From Paucihalobacter ruber (GTDB taxonomy: Bacteria; Bacteroidota; Bacteroidia; Flavobacteriales; Flavobacteriaceae), in the NCBI RefSeq assembly GCF_006494535.1, contig NZ_VHIQ01000001.1, positions 622,736 through 686,735 on the forward strand: a stretch of 64,000 nucleotides of DNA, written 5' to 3'. A program made the translations under genes and the position numbers. The notes below the pieces were generated by a model, which made no database searches, was not told the DNA's origin, and saw only the letters and a list, made by a program, of their open reading frames with translations. Positions 8,446 to 18,019 of this stretch are shown in pieces. The stretch's first letter is position 1, and every line of letters begins with the position of its first letter.

Positions 8446-10173
8446 TTAGTTTATTAAATTTTTAGCCTGACCAGCCCAATCGTCACGCTCAGCTCTTCCT
8501 GGGAATAATCCGGTGATGTCATCTAGTAGGTCATATTCGTTTTTGGTCATTTTACTTACCTGAACATAAGTAAAGATGCCTATGCTATTAAGCGCTTCTT
8601 CCATTTTAGGACCAACGCCATTAATTTTTTGTAAGTCGTCGGCCGTTTGCGTAGCAGCGTCAAAACTTCCAATGTTCCCCAACAGACTATTTATTTTTTC
8701 TGTATTGTCTGAAGTCGATTTTTCAGGAGGTGCTGCAACGGCGATTGGACCAGAAGTTCTGCTATCTGCGGCAGCTCCGGCAAGCGTTTTACCGCTTTCT
8801 CTTAAATTTTTATACTTGTCACCTGAGGTTTTCAAAATGGTTTTAACCTCAGCTTGTGCAATAACCGGAAACGTTCTCGCATATAGTAAAAACAACACAA
8901 AGAAGAAACCTATGGTACCAATAAATATTCCTATATCAACAAAAGTTGGGCTGAACATTGTCCATGATGATGGCAGGTAATCTCTGTGTAACGATGTAAC
9001 AATAATTACAAAACGCTCAAACCACATACCTATGTTCACTACAATAGAAATAAAGAACGAAAACATAATACTGGTTCTTAATCTCTTGAACCACATTAAT
9101 TGCGGTGAAAACACGTTACAGGTCATCATGGCCCAATAAGCCCATGCGTATGGTCCCGTGGCTCTATTCAAAAAGGCGTATTGCTCATATTCAACACCCG
9201 AGTACCATGCAATAAAAAGCTCTGTGATGTAGGCAACACCAACGATAGAACCAGTAATCATGATAACAATATTCATCAATTCAATATGTTGTAATGTGAT
9301 GTAATCTTCCAGACTTACTACTTTTCTCATGATGATAAGCAGTGTATTTACCATCGCAAAACCCGAGAAAATAGCACCCGCAACGAAATACGGAGGGAAA
9401 ATAGTGGTATGCCAACCTGGAATTACCGAAGTAGCAAAGTCAAATGATACAATAGTGTGCACAGAAAGTACCAGTGGTGTAGCCAAACCTGCCAATACCA
9501 GCGATACTTCTTCAAAACGCTGCCAATCTTTTGCTCTTCCAGACCAACCAAAGCTCAACAGAGAGTAAATTTTCTTTTGGAAAGGTTTCACGGCGCGGTC
9601 GCGAATCATAGCGAAATCTGGTAACAAACCTGTCCACCAAAACACTAAAGACACCGATAAGTAAGTTGAAATAGCAAACACGTCCCATAACAGAGGTGAG
9701 TTAAAATTCACCCACAATGAACCAAATTGGTTTGGAATTGGCAATACCCAAAAGGCTAACCATGGTCTACCCATGTGGATAATTGGAAATAAACCCGCTT
9801 GAACAACCGAGAAGATGGTCATGGCCTCGGCCGACCGGTTAATTGCCATTCTCCATTTTTGACGGAATAATAGCAGTACCGCAGAAATCAATGTTCCTGC
9901 GTGACCGATACCTACCCACCATACGAAGTTGGTAATATCCCATGCCCAGTTAACTGTTTTATTAAGACCCCAAACTCCAATTCCCGTTGAAACGGTATAG
10001 AGAATACATCCAATTCCGTAAAGGAAAGCAATGAGTGATATTCCGAAAACGGTCCACCATAATTTATTGGCTTTACCTTCAACTGGTCTGGCAACCTCTA
10101 CAGTAACATCGTGATAAGATTTCTCTCCGGTTACAAGTGGTCTTCTAATAGGTGCTTCGTAATGAGACGCCAT
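8446..10173 (-). CDS. actC: Alternative complex III subunit ActC (NrfD-like) with C-terminal helix-hairpin-helix extension
   Basis: Quinol-binding integral membrane subunit of alternative complex III, paired with the Fe-S protein ActB. The first ~455 residues have about ten membrane helices with the NrfD-type GIGHAGTLISA motif. Unlike the core family (about 450-490 residues), this 575-residue protein continues with an Ala/Ser/Pro-rich linker (about 460-510) and a small C-terminal domain with INGVGPKMEEAL near residue 517, a helix-hairpin-helix motif, ending in FPGRAERDDWAGQA. That tail resembles the HhH domain found on some respiratory and ribosomal proteins (L21, NADH dehydrogenase subunits); its job here is unknown. 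Preceded by actB with a 29-bp gap. Confidence 0.93.
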   Translation of the reverse strand: MASHYEAPIRRPLVTGEKSYHDVTVEVARPVEGKANKLWWTVFGISLIAFLYGIGCILYTVSTGIGVWGLNKTVNWAWDITNFVWWVGIGHAGTLISAVLLLFRQKWRMAINRSAEAMTIFSVVQAGLFPIIHMGRPWLAFWVLPIPNQFGSLWVNFNSPLLWDVFAISTYLSVSLVFWWTGLLPDFAMIRDRAVKPFQKKIYSLLSFGWSGRAKDWQRFEEVSLVLAGLATPLVLSVHTIVSFDFATSVIPGWHTTIFPPYFVAGAIFSGFAMVNTLLIIMRKVVSLEDYITLQHIELMNIVIMITGSIVGVAYITELFIAWYSGVEYEQYAFLNRATGPYAWAYWAMMTCNVFSPQLMWFKRLRTSIMFSFFISIVVNIGMWFERFVIIVTSLHRDYLPSSWTMFSPTFVDIGIFIGTIGFFFVLFLLYARTFPVIAQAEVKTILKTSGDKYKNLRESGKTLAGAAADSRTSGPIAVAAPPEKSTSDNTEKINSLLGNIGSFDAATQTADDLQKINGVGPKMEEALNSIGIFTYVQVSKMTKNEYDLLDDITGLFPGRAERDDWAGQAKNLIN

Positions 10174-10202
10174 AATTTATACTGATTAAATCTTTAACTA
10201 AT

Positions 10203-13200
10203 TTATACTTCTGTTGTGTTTCTAACTTTAGTGTGATAGAAAACATTTGGTTTTGTACCAACATATTCTAGTAGATGATACATTCTATCATCTTTCTTAA
10301 GATCTGCAACTTTGCTCTCCTTATCGTTAATATCCCCAAAAACAATAGCGCCATTGCCGCAAGCCGAAGAGCATGCAGTTTGGAATTCGCCATCTTTTAT
10401 TACACGACCATCACGCTTGGCATCTAAAATTGTTTTTTGTGTTTTTTGAATACACATAGAACATTTTTCCATGACACCACGTGAACGAACAGTTACATCA
10501 GGATTTAAAACCATTCTGCCTAAATCGTCGTTCATGAAATAATCAAACTCATCATTTTGGCTATACAAGAACCAGTTGAAACGTCTCACTTTATAAGGAC
10601 AGTTGTTGGCACAATATCTGGTACCTACGCAACGGTTGTAAGCCATATGGTTTTGACCTTGACGGCTGTGAACCGTAGCAGCAACCGGACATACAGTTTC
10701 GCAAGGCGCGTGATTACAGTGCTGACACATTACAGGCTGGAAAGCTACTTGTGGGTTTTCGGCTGCCACTTCCATTTCTCTAAATTCACTAAGCGAACTT
10801 GTCAAACCTGAAATGTTCTCTTTCTTATTCATATCACCTGCAAAAGTATCTTCTGAAGAATAATATCTGTCAATACGCAACCAGTGCATATCTCTACTTC
10901 TTCGCATTTCGGTTTTGCCAACAACAGGTACGTTATTTTCTGCATGACAAGCAATAACACAAGCACCACATCCGGTACAAGCATTTAAATCTATTGAAAG
11001 ATTAAAGTGATGACCAATAGAGCGATCAAACTCATCCCATAAATCTACTTCGGGAGAAGAAACCGGTGTTTCAATATGGTTTAAAGATACCATTGGTGTA
11101 TGGTTCCAAATTGCCTTATCTTTTGTATTGAAAATTTCAAGCGTCGTTTCTTTGATGATATCACCACCACGACCCATCAAAGTGTTGTGCAATTGCACAC
11201 AAGCAAACTCATGTTCGCCCGCAGCCTTCTCAATACTTACAGCTTGACTTACTTTAAAGTCTTGATATACTTTATAGGCGTTAACGCCTGTTTTCATTTC
11301 TTCTTTTAAACCTTCCGTTCTTCCGTAACCAAAAGAAAGTCCTATTGATCCAATAGCCTGACCGGGTTGGATGATTACAGGCACTTTTTCTATTGTTACC
11401 CCATTAACTGTAATGTTAGCATAACTACCGTTAAGGCCACCATTGGCAACATTTCGGTTGATTAATCCGAGTTTATCGGCATCAAATTTTGAAACCGTTA
11501 TATAGTTATCCCATGAGGTTCTAGTAATTGGATCAGGAAACTCTTGTAACCAAGGGTTATTGGCTTGTTGACCATCGCCTAGACCCGTTTTAGTGTAAAG
11601 AGCCAGTTCAAAACCATCAACATTACCAACTGCAGCTACCAGCTTTCTGGCAGCATCTCCAGTGGAAGATGAAGCTTCATTAACCTCTGAAGTTTCAGAT
11701 GTAGTAACGGTTGAATTTTCTGTTGAATTTTCAGCCACAAAAACACCATCGTGTATTGCATCGCTAAAAGAGGTACCATTTAAAATGGTTTCGCTCCAAT
11801 GTGCTTTGATGTAGTTATGATAAGTATCGTCTATTCCTAACCAACTCATCAATACTTCTTGAAATTGCTTGGTATTAAATAACGGTCTAATGGTTGGCTG
11901 CATCAATGCAAAATGACCCTTTTTCAACTCAACATCACCCCAAGATTCTAGGTAGTGAGGAGCTGCTGCTATATAGGTACATCTATTAGAGGTTTCGTCT
12001 TCTTTAAGTGATGACGCAACTGATAAACTAACCTTTTCCAGACCCTCATTAAAATCTGAAGCGTTTGGTAAGGTATAAGATGGATTAACACCACTCATAA
12101 TAACAGCACCAATCTTACCGGCTTTCATATCATTAACAAGTTGAGCAACTGCTTCGTTGCTACCTTGTCTGGTTTTAATAGTTGTTTTAGGATCGAAAGC
12201 TTTACTACCTAAAAACTCATTAAGTTCTAAAACTAAGGTTTGAGCATTAACATCATCAATTCCGGTAACTACAACCGCATTGCTTCCTGCTTTTTTAATT
12301 TCGGCTGCGGCATTTTTTACGGTAGTATCTATTTTTTCAGGTAAGCTGCCCGATACAGAGGTTCCTACTACATAACTATAAAGCTTAGCCAAAGCCAATT
12401 TTTGCTGACTTGGTGTTAACGGCACACGCTTATCTGCATTAGCGCCCGAAAGCGACATGTTGGATTCAAATTGAATGTGGCGCGACATTTTGCCGTCTTT
12501 TGGCACGCGCCCTTGAGAATAAGCACTATCAAATCCACCACCTTGCCAATCTCCCAGAAAATCTGCTCCAACTGAAACAATGGTCATGGCTTTTGAAAAA
12601 TCGTAATTGGCCAAACCTCTTGTACCATATTTAGCCTGATAGGCGTCTAGTGCAGCTGAATGAGAAATAGCATCGTAGATTACATGCTTCGCAGTAGCAT
12701 ACTTTTCTTTAAATTGACTTACCAGTTTATCAGTTGAAGGACTGGCAAAAGTTTGGGTCAATAACACAATAGCTTTACCTTCAGCATTCAATTTGTCTAA
12801 TTGAGAGGTTATTTCACTATTGAAATCTTCCCAGGAAATGTCTTGACCGTCTTTTTTTGGACCTTTAACCCTAAGGCTGTCATACAAACCTAATACAGAG
12901 GCATTCACTCTGGCATTGGCATGGCCATTGGTTGGTGCTAAACTATTGTTTTCAATTTTGATAGGACGACCTTCGCGTGTTTTAACCAAGACGCTGGCAA
13001 AATCATATCCATCGGCAATAGTTGTAGCGTAATAATTGGCGACTCCGGGAATAATTTCTTCGGGTTGTAATACGTAAGGAATAGATTTTATAACCGGTCC
13101 TTCACATGCAGCCAATGATGCTGCAGCTGTACTAAAACCAACATATTTAAGGAAGTCACGACGCGTAGTTGCAGAATTTTGTAAACTTTCTTTATTCCCC

Positions 13201-13316
13201 AAAAACTCATCTGTAGGGATAGGTTCAACAAATTCGTTTTGCTTAAGCGTCTCAACAATTGAACTATTTTGGTCTAGTTCTTCAACACTTTTCCAGTATT
13301 TCTTGTTTGATGACAT
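10203..13316 (-). CDS. actB: Alternative complex III subunit ActB (Tat-exported Fe-S protein)
   Basis: Large periplasmic subunit of alternative complex III, 1037 residues. A twin-arginine signal (RRDFLKYVGFS, about 53-63) followed by LAAC suggests Tat export and possible lipidation. Residues ~80-730 match the molybdopterin-oxidoreductase fold that in this complex carries no molybdenum; the C-terminal part (~770-1000) is a four-cluster ferredoxin with CTGCGACVIAC, CQHCNHAPCETVCP, CVGTRYCANNCP and CSMC...CSSACGNG motifs. A Ser/Thr/Asn-rich segment near 525-560 (STENSTVTTSETSE) looks like a flexible insertion. These clusters take electrons from quinol at ActC to the ActA hemes. Operon second gene. 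Confidence 0.95.
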   Translation of the reverse strand: MSSNKKYWKSVEELDQNSSIVETLKQNEFVEPIPTDEFLGNKESLQNSATTRRDFLKYVGFSTAAASLAACEGPVIKSIPYVLQPEEIIPGVANYYATTIADGYDFASVLVKTREGRPIKIENNSLAPTNGHANARVNASVLGLYDSLRVKGPKKDGQDISWEDFNSEITSQLDKLNAEGKAIVLLTQTFASPSTDKLVSQFKEKYATAKHVIYDAISHSAALDAYQAKYGTRGLANYDFSKAMTIVSVGADFLGDWQGGGFDSAYSQGRVPKDGKMSRHIQFESNMSLSGANADKRVPLTPSQQKLALAKLYSYVVGTSVSGSLPEKIDTTVKNAAAEIKKAGSNAVVVTGIDDVNAQTLVLELNEFLGSKAFDPKTTIKTRQGSNEAVAQLVNDMKAGKIGAVIMSGVNPSYTLPNASDFNEGLEKVSLSVASSLKEDETSNRCTYIAAAPHYLESWGDVELKKGHFALMQPTIRPLFNTKQFQEVLMSWLGIDDTYHNYIKAHWSETILNGTSFSDAIHDGVFVAENSTENSTVTTSETSEVNEASSSTGDAARKLVAAVGNVDGFELALYTKTGLGDGQQANNPWLQEFPDPITRTSWDNYITVSKFDADKLGLINRNVANGGLNGSYANITVNGVTIEKVPVIIQPGQAIGSIGLSFGYGRTEGLKEEMKTGVNAYKVYQDFKVSQAVSIEKAAGEHEFACVQLHNTLMGRGGDIIKETTLEIFNTKDKAIWNHTPMVSLNHIETPVSSPEVDLWDEFDRSIGHHFNLSIDLNACTGCGACVIACHAENNVPVVGKTEMRRSRDMHWLRIDRYYSSEDTFAGDMNKKENISGLTSSLSEFREMEVAAENPQVAFQPVMCQHCNHAPCETVCPVAATVHSRQGQNHMAYNRCVGTRYCANNCPYKVRRFNWFLYSQNDEFDYFMNDDLGRMVLNPDVTVRSRGVMEKCSMCIQKTQKTILDAKRDGRVIKDGEFQTACSSACGNGAIVFGDINDKESKVADLKKDDRMYHLLEYVGTKPNVFYHTKVRNTTEV

Positions 13317-13340
13317 ATATATAAGTAATTACTTTTTAAA

Positions 13341-14630
13341 TTAATAATGACACTTACCACACTCTAAACCGCCCATTTGCGCAGCAGTAAGTTCTTCAAC
13401 ACCGTATTTTTTTGAAAGTTCTTCGTGAATCTTAGCATAGTATTCATTGTCCTGAACTTTAACATTGGTTTCTCTGTGGCAATTAATACACCAGCCCATT
13501 GTTAAAGGTGAATGCTGGTACATAATTTCCATTTCTTCAACCGGCCCATGACAAGTTTGACATTCAATACCTGCAACCGACACGTGTTGTGAGTGATTAA
13601 AGTATGCAAAGTCAGGTAAATTGTGGATACGCACCCATTTTACAGGCTGAGTTTTCCCGGTGTAAGACTGTGTAGCTTCGTCCCAACCAACAGCAGCGTA
13701 TAATTTTTTGATTTCTCCATCATAGAATTCTTTACTGTATTCCGCAGTGGCGGTAGATTCTGCTACCTCACCAATGGCCTTGTGGCAGTTCATACAAATA
13801 TTTAATGATGGAATACCTGAGTGTTTACTTACTCTGGCAGATGAGTGACAGTAGTTACAATCAATACCATTATCACCTGCGTGAATTTTATGCGAATAGT
13901 GTATTGGTTGTACCGGCATATAGCCTTGGTCAAGACCTACCTGCATAAAATATCCGTAAACATAATAAGCACTTGCCAGTAAAAAGATAATAGAAGTAAC
14001 CAACACTAAAAACTGGTTTTGAACAAAGGCTTTCCAGATTGGCGTGGTTTTAGTTTCTTCAATTTGCACACCTTTAGCCTCGGCAAATCTATTAAGGGTT
14101 TGTCTTACCAAAATTAGCGCCATTGCTAATAAAGCAAATAACACTGCAAGCGCACCTAATATTAATTTTTCTGAAACGCCAGAACCACCAGAATTACCTT
14201 CTCCTTCTGTTGCAACAGATGCAACAGCAGGTGCAGGCGGCTCTTGTGCCGTATAAGCTAAAATATTATCGATATCAGTATCAGATAATTGCGGAAATGC
14301 ATTCATGGCTACCTGATTCCACTCGTTGTAGATTTTGTTCGCGTAGGCATCACCTGATTTGATTAGCGCAGAACTATTTCTAATCCAGCTATACAACCAT
14401 TGTCTATCCAACCCTTGCTCATCATATAAGCGCTGTTCTACATAACGAAGCGCAGGACCTGTCATAGGTTTGTCCAATCTATGGCAAGCAGCACAATAAG
14501 TATTATACAGACCTTTACCTACGTCGGGATCTCCTTCTTGAGCTGTGGCTGAAAAAGAAAAAGTAATTGAAAATAATAACCCGAAAAACAGACTTGAAAT
14601 AGAAAAGTTGCGGTAGTTTACCTTTTTCAT
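13341..14630 (-). CDS. actA: Alternative complex III subunit ActA (monoheme plus pentaheme cytochrome c)
   Basis: Multiheme cytochrome subunit of alternative complex III and first gene of the operon. The 429-residue protein has an N-terminal signal peptide (to about residue 30), an N-terminal monoheme domain with CAACH at residues 46-50, one membrane helix near 155-176, a second near 205-230, and a pentaheme domain with CNYCH, CMNCH, CQTCH, CINCH and CGKCH between ~255 and the last residues. That is six c-type heme sites in all. The fifth motif of the pentaheme domain is essentially the C-terminus. The monoheme domain is extra relative to the minimal pentaheme form and could pass electrons to CuA or a carrier. 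Confidence 0.94.
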   Translation of the reverse strand: MKKVNYRNFSISSLFFGLLFSITFSFSATAQEGDPDVGKGLYNTYCAACHRLDKPMTGPALRYVEQRLYDEQGLDRQWLYSWIRNSSALIKSGDAYANKIYNEWNQVAMNAFPQLSDTDIDNILAYTAQEPPAPAVASVATEGEGNSGGSGVSEKLILGALAVLFALLAMALILVRQTLNRFAEAKGVQIEETKTTPIWKAFVQNQFLVLVTSIIFLLASAYYVYGYFMQVGLDQGYMPVQPIHYSHKIHAGDNGIDCNYCHSSARVSKHSGIPSLNICMNCHKAIGEVAESTATAEYSKEFYDGEIKKLYAAVGWDEATQSYTGKTQPVKWVRIHNLPDFAYFNHSQHVSVAGIECQTCHGPVEEMEIMYQHSPLTMGWCINCHRETNVKVQDNEYYAKIHEELSKKYGVEELTAAQMGGLECGKCHY

Positions 14631-14710
14631 ATGTGTTGTTAAATTATCGTCTAATTTTTTGGCACGATTTTTCCACGCAAATATTAAAAAAGTGCCTCTA
14701 AAAACTCAGG

Positions 14711-14718
14711 CAAAAATA
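14711..14718 (-). promoter_or_regulatory. Possible -7 box for the act-cox operon
   Basis: Minus-strand TATTTTTG matches TAnnTTTG, about 80 bp before the actA ATG. No convincing -33 element at the right distance. It is the best candidate in the 211-bp gap between actA and the divergent SPOR gene. Confidence 0.3.
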
Positions 14719-14816
14719 AGGTATAAAGTCGATTTTAGAAATTGAAGTTTAACCTTACAATGTAATTTATAAACATTCTAAATAATAAGAAAGTATAAAT
14801 TTAAGTTATTAAGATA

Positions 14817-14824
14817 TACTTTTG
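14817..14824 (+). promoter_or_regulatory. -7 box upstream of the SPOR protein gene
   Basis: TACTTTTG matches TAnnTTTG, 17 bp before the ATG. The rest of the 14631-14841 gap is AT-rich and shows no hairpin or reading frame. Confidence 0.4.
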
Positions 14825-14841
14825 TAAAATTATTTGAAAAT

Positions 14842-15228
14842 ATGAAACATATGAACCTAAAAATATCAGCAACCTTACTAGTTTTCATGGGATTAACATC
14901 AATAGTGTTTGCTCAAAATCCCACAGTTCGCATTGATCAGGACCCACAAATTGAAAAGTTATTAGATTTTAAAAAAGATATCAGAACTATAGATGCTTTT
15001 AAAATTCAAATTTATAGTGGTGATCGGTCAGGAGCGGAACGTGTAAAAAACGACTTTTCCAGTCTTTTTAATGACATCCCTGCTAGTATGGAATTTAACA
15101 CGCCTAATTATAAAATATGGGTAGGTAATTTTGCGAACAGGCTTGAAGCTGAGCGTGCACTTGTTAAAATTAAAAAAGAATACGCCAATGCTTTTATCTT
15201 TAAACCGAAAGTTAATTTGAAATCATAA
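14842..15228 (+). CDS. Small secreted SPOR-domain protein
   Basis: 128-residue exported protein. A signal peptide covers about residues 1-25 (hydrophobic core ending VFAQ), followed by a short linker and a SPOR-like domain from about 48 to the end: FKIQIYSGDRSGAERVK, then KIWVGNFANRLEAERAL, the typical beta-alpha-beta repeat. SPOR domains bind denuded septal peptidoglycan, so a cell-division or cell-wall role is likely in the periplasm. A second ATG lies three codons in (MNLK) and could be the true start. Single gene, sharing a bidirectional terminator with infB. Confidence 0.8.
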   Translation: MKHMNLKISATLLVFMGLTSIVFAQNPTVRIDQDPQIEKLLDFKKDIRTIDAFKIQIYSGDRSGAERVKNDFSSLFNDIPASMEFNTPNYKIWVGNFANRLEAERALVKIKKEYANAFIFKPKVNLKS

Positions 15229-15254
15229 AAAAAGCGGCAAAAGCCGCTTTTTTT
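15227..15254. terminator. Bidirectional terminator between SPOR gene and infB
   Basis: AAGCGGC-AAAA-GCCGCTT hairpin flanked by A-run and T-run, so each converging gene gets a U-tract. Confidence 0.88.
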
Positions 15255-15256
15255 AT

Positions 15257-17992
15257 TTACTTAAGTTTCTTTTTAACTTCAACTTCTCTAAAGGATTCAA
15301 TGATATCGTTAACCTGAATATCGTTGTAGTTTTTCACTTGCATTCCGCAATCATAACCTTTAGCTACTTCTTTAACGTCATCTTTAAATCTTTTTAAAGA
15401 TGTTAGTTCACCGGTATACACCACAACGCCATCGCGAATTAATCTAATACTATTGTTACGAATAATTTTTCCGGTTAAAACCATACAACCCGCAATAGTT
15501 CCAATTTTAGAAATTTTAAAGGTTTCTCTAATTTCGGCGGTACCTGTAATTTCTTCCTTAAGTTCAGGAGATAGCATACCTTCCATTGCATCCTTCAAAT
15601 CATTGATAGCATCATATATAATAGAATAGGTTCTGATATCGATTTCTTCACGCTCGGCAATTTGATTGGCATTACCCATTGGTCTTACATTAAAACCAAT
15701 AATAATTGCATCGGAAGCTGAGGCTAGTAACACATCACTTTCGGTTATGGCACCAACACCTTTATGGATAATATTTACCTGAATTTCTTCGGTAGATAAT
15801 TTTTGGAAAGAGTCTGTTAATGCCTCAACCGAACCATCCACATCACCTTTCAGAATAATATTAAGTTCTTTAAATTCGCCAAGGGCAATTCTTCGTCCAA
15901 TTTCATCTAAAGTAATATGTCTTTGTGTTCTAACAGATTGTTCTCTTTGTAATTGTGTACGTTTTGCGGCAATTTGCTTGGCTTCACGTTCATCTTCAAA
16001 CACATTAAATTTATCCCCTGCTTGAGGCGCTCCATCTAAACCAAGAATTGAAATAGGAGTTGCTGGCCCGGCACTGGTAATTTCTTTACCGCGTTCATCA
16101 TGCATGGCTTTAACTTTACCACTATGTCTTCCTGCCAATACAAAATCGCCTATTCTAAGTGTTCCGCCTTGCACCAACACTGTTGAAACGTAGCCACGTC
16201 CTTTGTCTAAAAAGGCTTCTACAACTGTACCGGTTGCTAATTTATTAGGATTGGCTTTAAGCTCCAGAATTTCGGCTTCTAATAATACCTTTTCTAATAA
16301 TTCATTTACACCGGTTCCAACTTTTGCTGAAATATCGTGAGATTGAATTTTTCCGCCCCAATCTTCAACCAGCAAATTCATGGCCGCCAACCCTTCTTTT
16401 ATTTTCTCCGGATTGGCATTTGGTTTATCTATTTTATTGATAGCAAAAACTATTGGTACACCGGCTGCTTGTGCATGTGCAATAGCCTCCTTTGTTTGCG
16501 GCATGATGTCATCATCTGCTGCAACCACAATAATGGCCATATCTGTTACTTGTGCACCTCTGGCACGCATGGCAGTAAATGCTTCGTGACCAGGTGTATC
16601 AAGGAAGGTGATTTTTTGTCCGTTATCTAAAGTAACACCATAAGCACCAATATGCTGAGTGATACCACCTGACTCTCCGGCGATTACGTTTTCATGTCTG
16701 ACATAATCGAGTAAAGAGGTTTTACCATGATCTACGTGCCCCATTACAGTAACAATAGGTGCCCTAGGCACAAGGTCTTCTTCTCTATCTTCGTCAACTT
16801 GAATAGCGTCTTCTAAATCGGAAGTAATGAACTCTACATCGTATCCAAATTCGTCTGCCACAATTGATAAGGTTTCAGCATCTAAACGCTGATTCATGGT
16901 TACCATCATACCCAGAGACATACAAGCCGAAATAATTTGCGTTACAGGAATATTCATCATTGTAGCCACTTCACTTACAGTAACAAACTCTGTTACTTTT
17001 AATACTTTAGAGTCGGCTTCTTGCAATTCAATCTCTCTCTCAGACTGCTGTCTGTGGTGATCTCTTTTTTCTCTTCTATATTTGGCAGCCTTTCCTTTGT
17101 TTCCTTTTCCTTGAAGCTTTTCGAGGGTTTCTCTAATTTGCTTTTGTACTTCTTCTTCGCTCGGCTCTTCTTTATTTACAGGCGTAAACTTTCCTTTTGG
17201 AGCACCTTTTTTATTATTACCCGCATTAAAATTAGGCGCAGACGAATCAACGCCTTTGCTAATTCTTCGGCGTTTTTTCTTATTTTGATTGGTTGACTGA
17301 CCTTCGGTCTTTGCAGCAGGCTTTTCTTCTTTCTTCTTCTTTGGTTTGTTAAACTGACTTAAGTCAATTTTCTCACCGGTTGTTTTGGGTCCGCTTAGTT
17401 TTTGATATTTAGTGGTAAGTGTTTCAGATTCCGGTTCGGTTTCTACCTCAGGCTCTTTTGCTCTTTCTTGAGGTTTTTCTTTGGGTTCCTTAGGTTCTGA
17501 TTTTTTTACTTCTATAGGCTCTATTGGCTCTTCTTTCTTTGGTTCTTCAACAACAGTTGTCTCGGGTTCTTCAACTACTTTAACCTCAGGCTGATCTTCT
17601 TGCTTAGGTTCTTCAACGGGTTGTTTTGGCTCTTCTTTTTTGGGCTCCAAATCAATCTTACCCACTTGTTTTGGCGCAGTTACCTGTGCTTTGGCTTTGA
17701 TAACTTCTCTCTCCGCTTTCTCTGATTTGGCTTTTTCTTCAATTTCCTTTTCACGAAGTATTCTCAATTCTTCCTTCTCCTTTATTTTGGCTTCGCTAAC
17801 CTCCTGCGCCTTTTCCTTTTTTGAAGCATCGGTTTGGAACTCGTCTGAGAGCAACTCATAAACGTCCTGAGAAATTTTGGTATTCGGACTTTTTTCAATA
17901 GACACTTTCTTGGATTCGAGAAAATCCACTGCTCTATCTATTGAGATATTGAGTTCTCTTAGTACTTTGTTTAATCTAATTGTTTCAGCCAT
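15257..17992 (-). CDS. infB: Translation initiation factor IF-2
   Basis: GTPase that brings fMet-tRNA to the 30S subunit and promotes subunit joining. The 911-residue protein has an N-terminal IF2 domain, a long low-complexity Lys/Glu/Pro segment (about 65-290, many EEPK-type repeats), and the G domain with P-loop [12 protein letters not shown] near 417, DTPGHEAF, and NKID. Domains II-IV follow. It is the last gene of rimP-nusA-infB; 27 bp separate it from nusA. The repetitive charged region is normal for Bacteroidota IF-2. Confidence 0.98.
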   Translation of the reverse strand: MAETIRLNKVLRELNISIDRAVDFLESKKVSIEKSPNTKISQDVYELLSDEFQTDASKKEKAQEVSEAKIKEKEELRILREKEIEEKAKSEKAEREVIKAKAQVTAPKQVGKIDLEPKKEEPKQPVEEPKQEDQPEVKVVEEPETTVVEEPKKEEPIEPIEVKKSEPKEPKEKPQERAKEPEVETEPESETLTTKYQKLSGPKTTGEKIDLSQFNKPKKKKEEKPAAKTEGQSTNQNKKKRRRISKGVDSSAPNFNAGNNKKGAPKGKFTPVNKEEPSEEEVQKQIRETLEKLQGKGNKGKAAKYRREKRDHHRQQSEREIELQEADSKVLKVTEFVTVSEVATMMNIPVTQIISACMSLGMMVTMNQRLDAETLSIVADEFGYDVEFITSDLEDAIQVDEDREEDLVPRAPIVTVMGHVDHGKTSLLDYVRHENVIAGESGGITQHIGAYGVTLDNGQKITFLDTPGHEAFTAMRARGAQVTDMAIIVVAADDDIMPQTKEAIAHAQAAGVPIVFAINKIDKPNANPEKIKEGLAAMNLLVEDWGGKIQSHDISAKVGTGVNELLEKVLLEAEILELKANPNKLATGTVVEAFLDKGRGYVSTVLVQGGTLRIGDFVLAGRHSGKVKAMHDERGKEITSAGPATPISILGLDGAPQAGDKFNVFEDEREAKQIAAKRTQLQREQSVRTQRHITLDEIGRRIALGEFKELNIILKGDVDGSVEALTDSFQKLSTEEIQVNIIHKGVGAITESDVLLASASDAIIIGFNVRPMGNANQIAEREEIDIRTYSIIYDAINDLKDAMEGMLSPELKEEITGTAEIRETFKISKIGTIAGCMVLTGKIIRNNSIRLIRDGVVVYTGELTSLKRFKDDVKEVAKGYDCGMQVKNYNDIQVNDIIESFREVEVKKKLK

Positions 17993-18019
17993 AAACGGTG
18001 GTAATATAATTTATTTCTG

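Noticed and set aside
10203-13316. ActB as a formate dehydrogenase or other molybdenum enzyme
   Set aside because: It has the fold and Fe-S motifs, but the operon holds actA and actC-F and the oxidase, and family members of this complex carry no molybdopterin.
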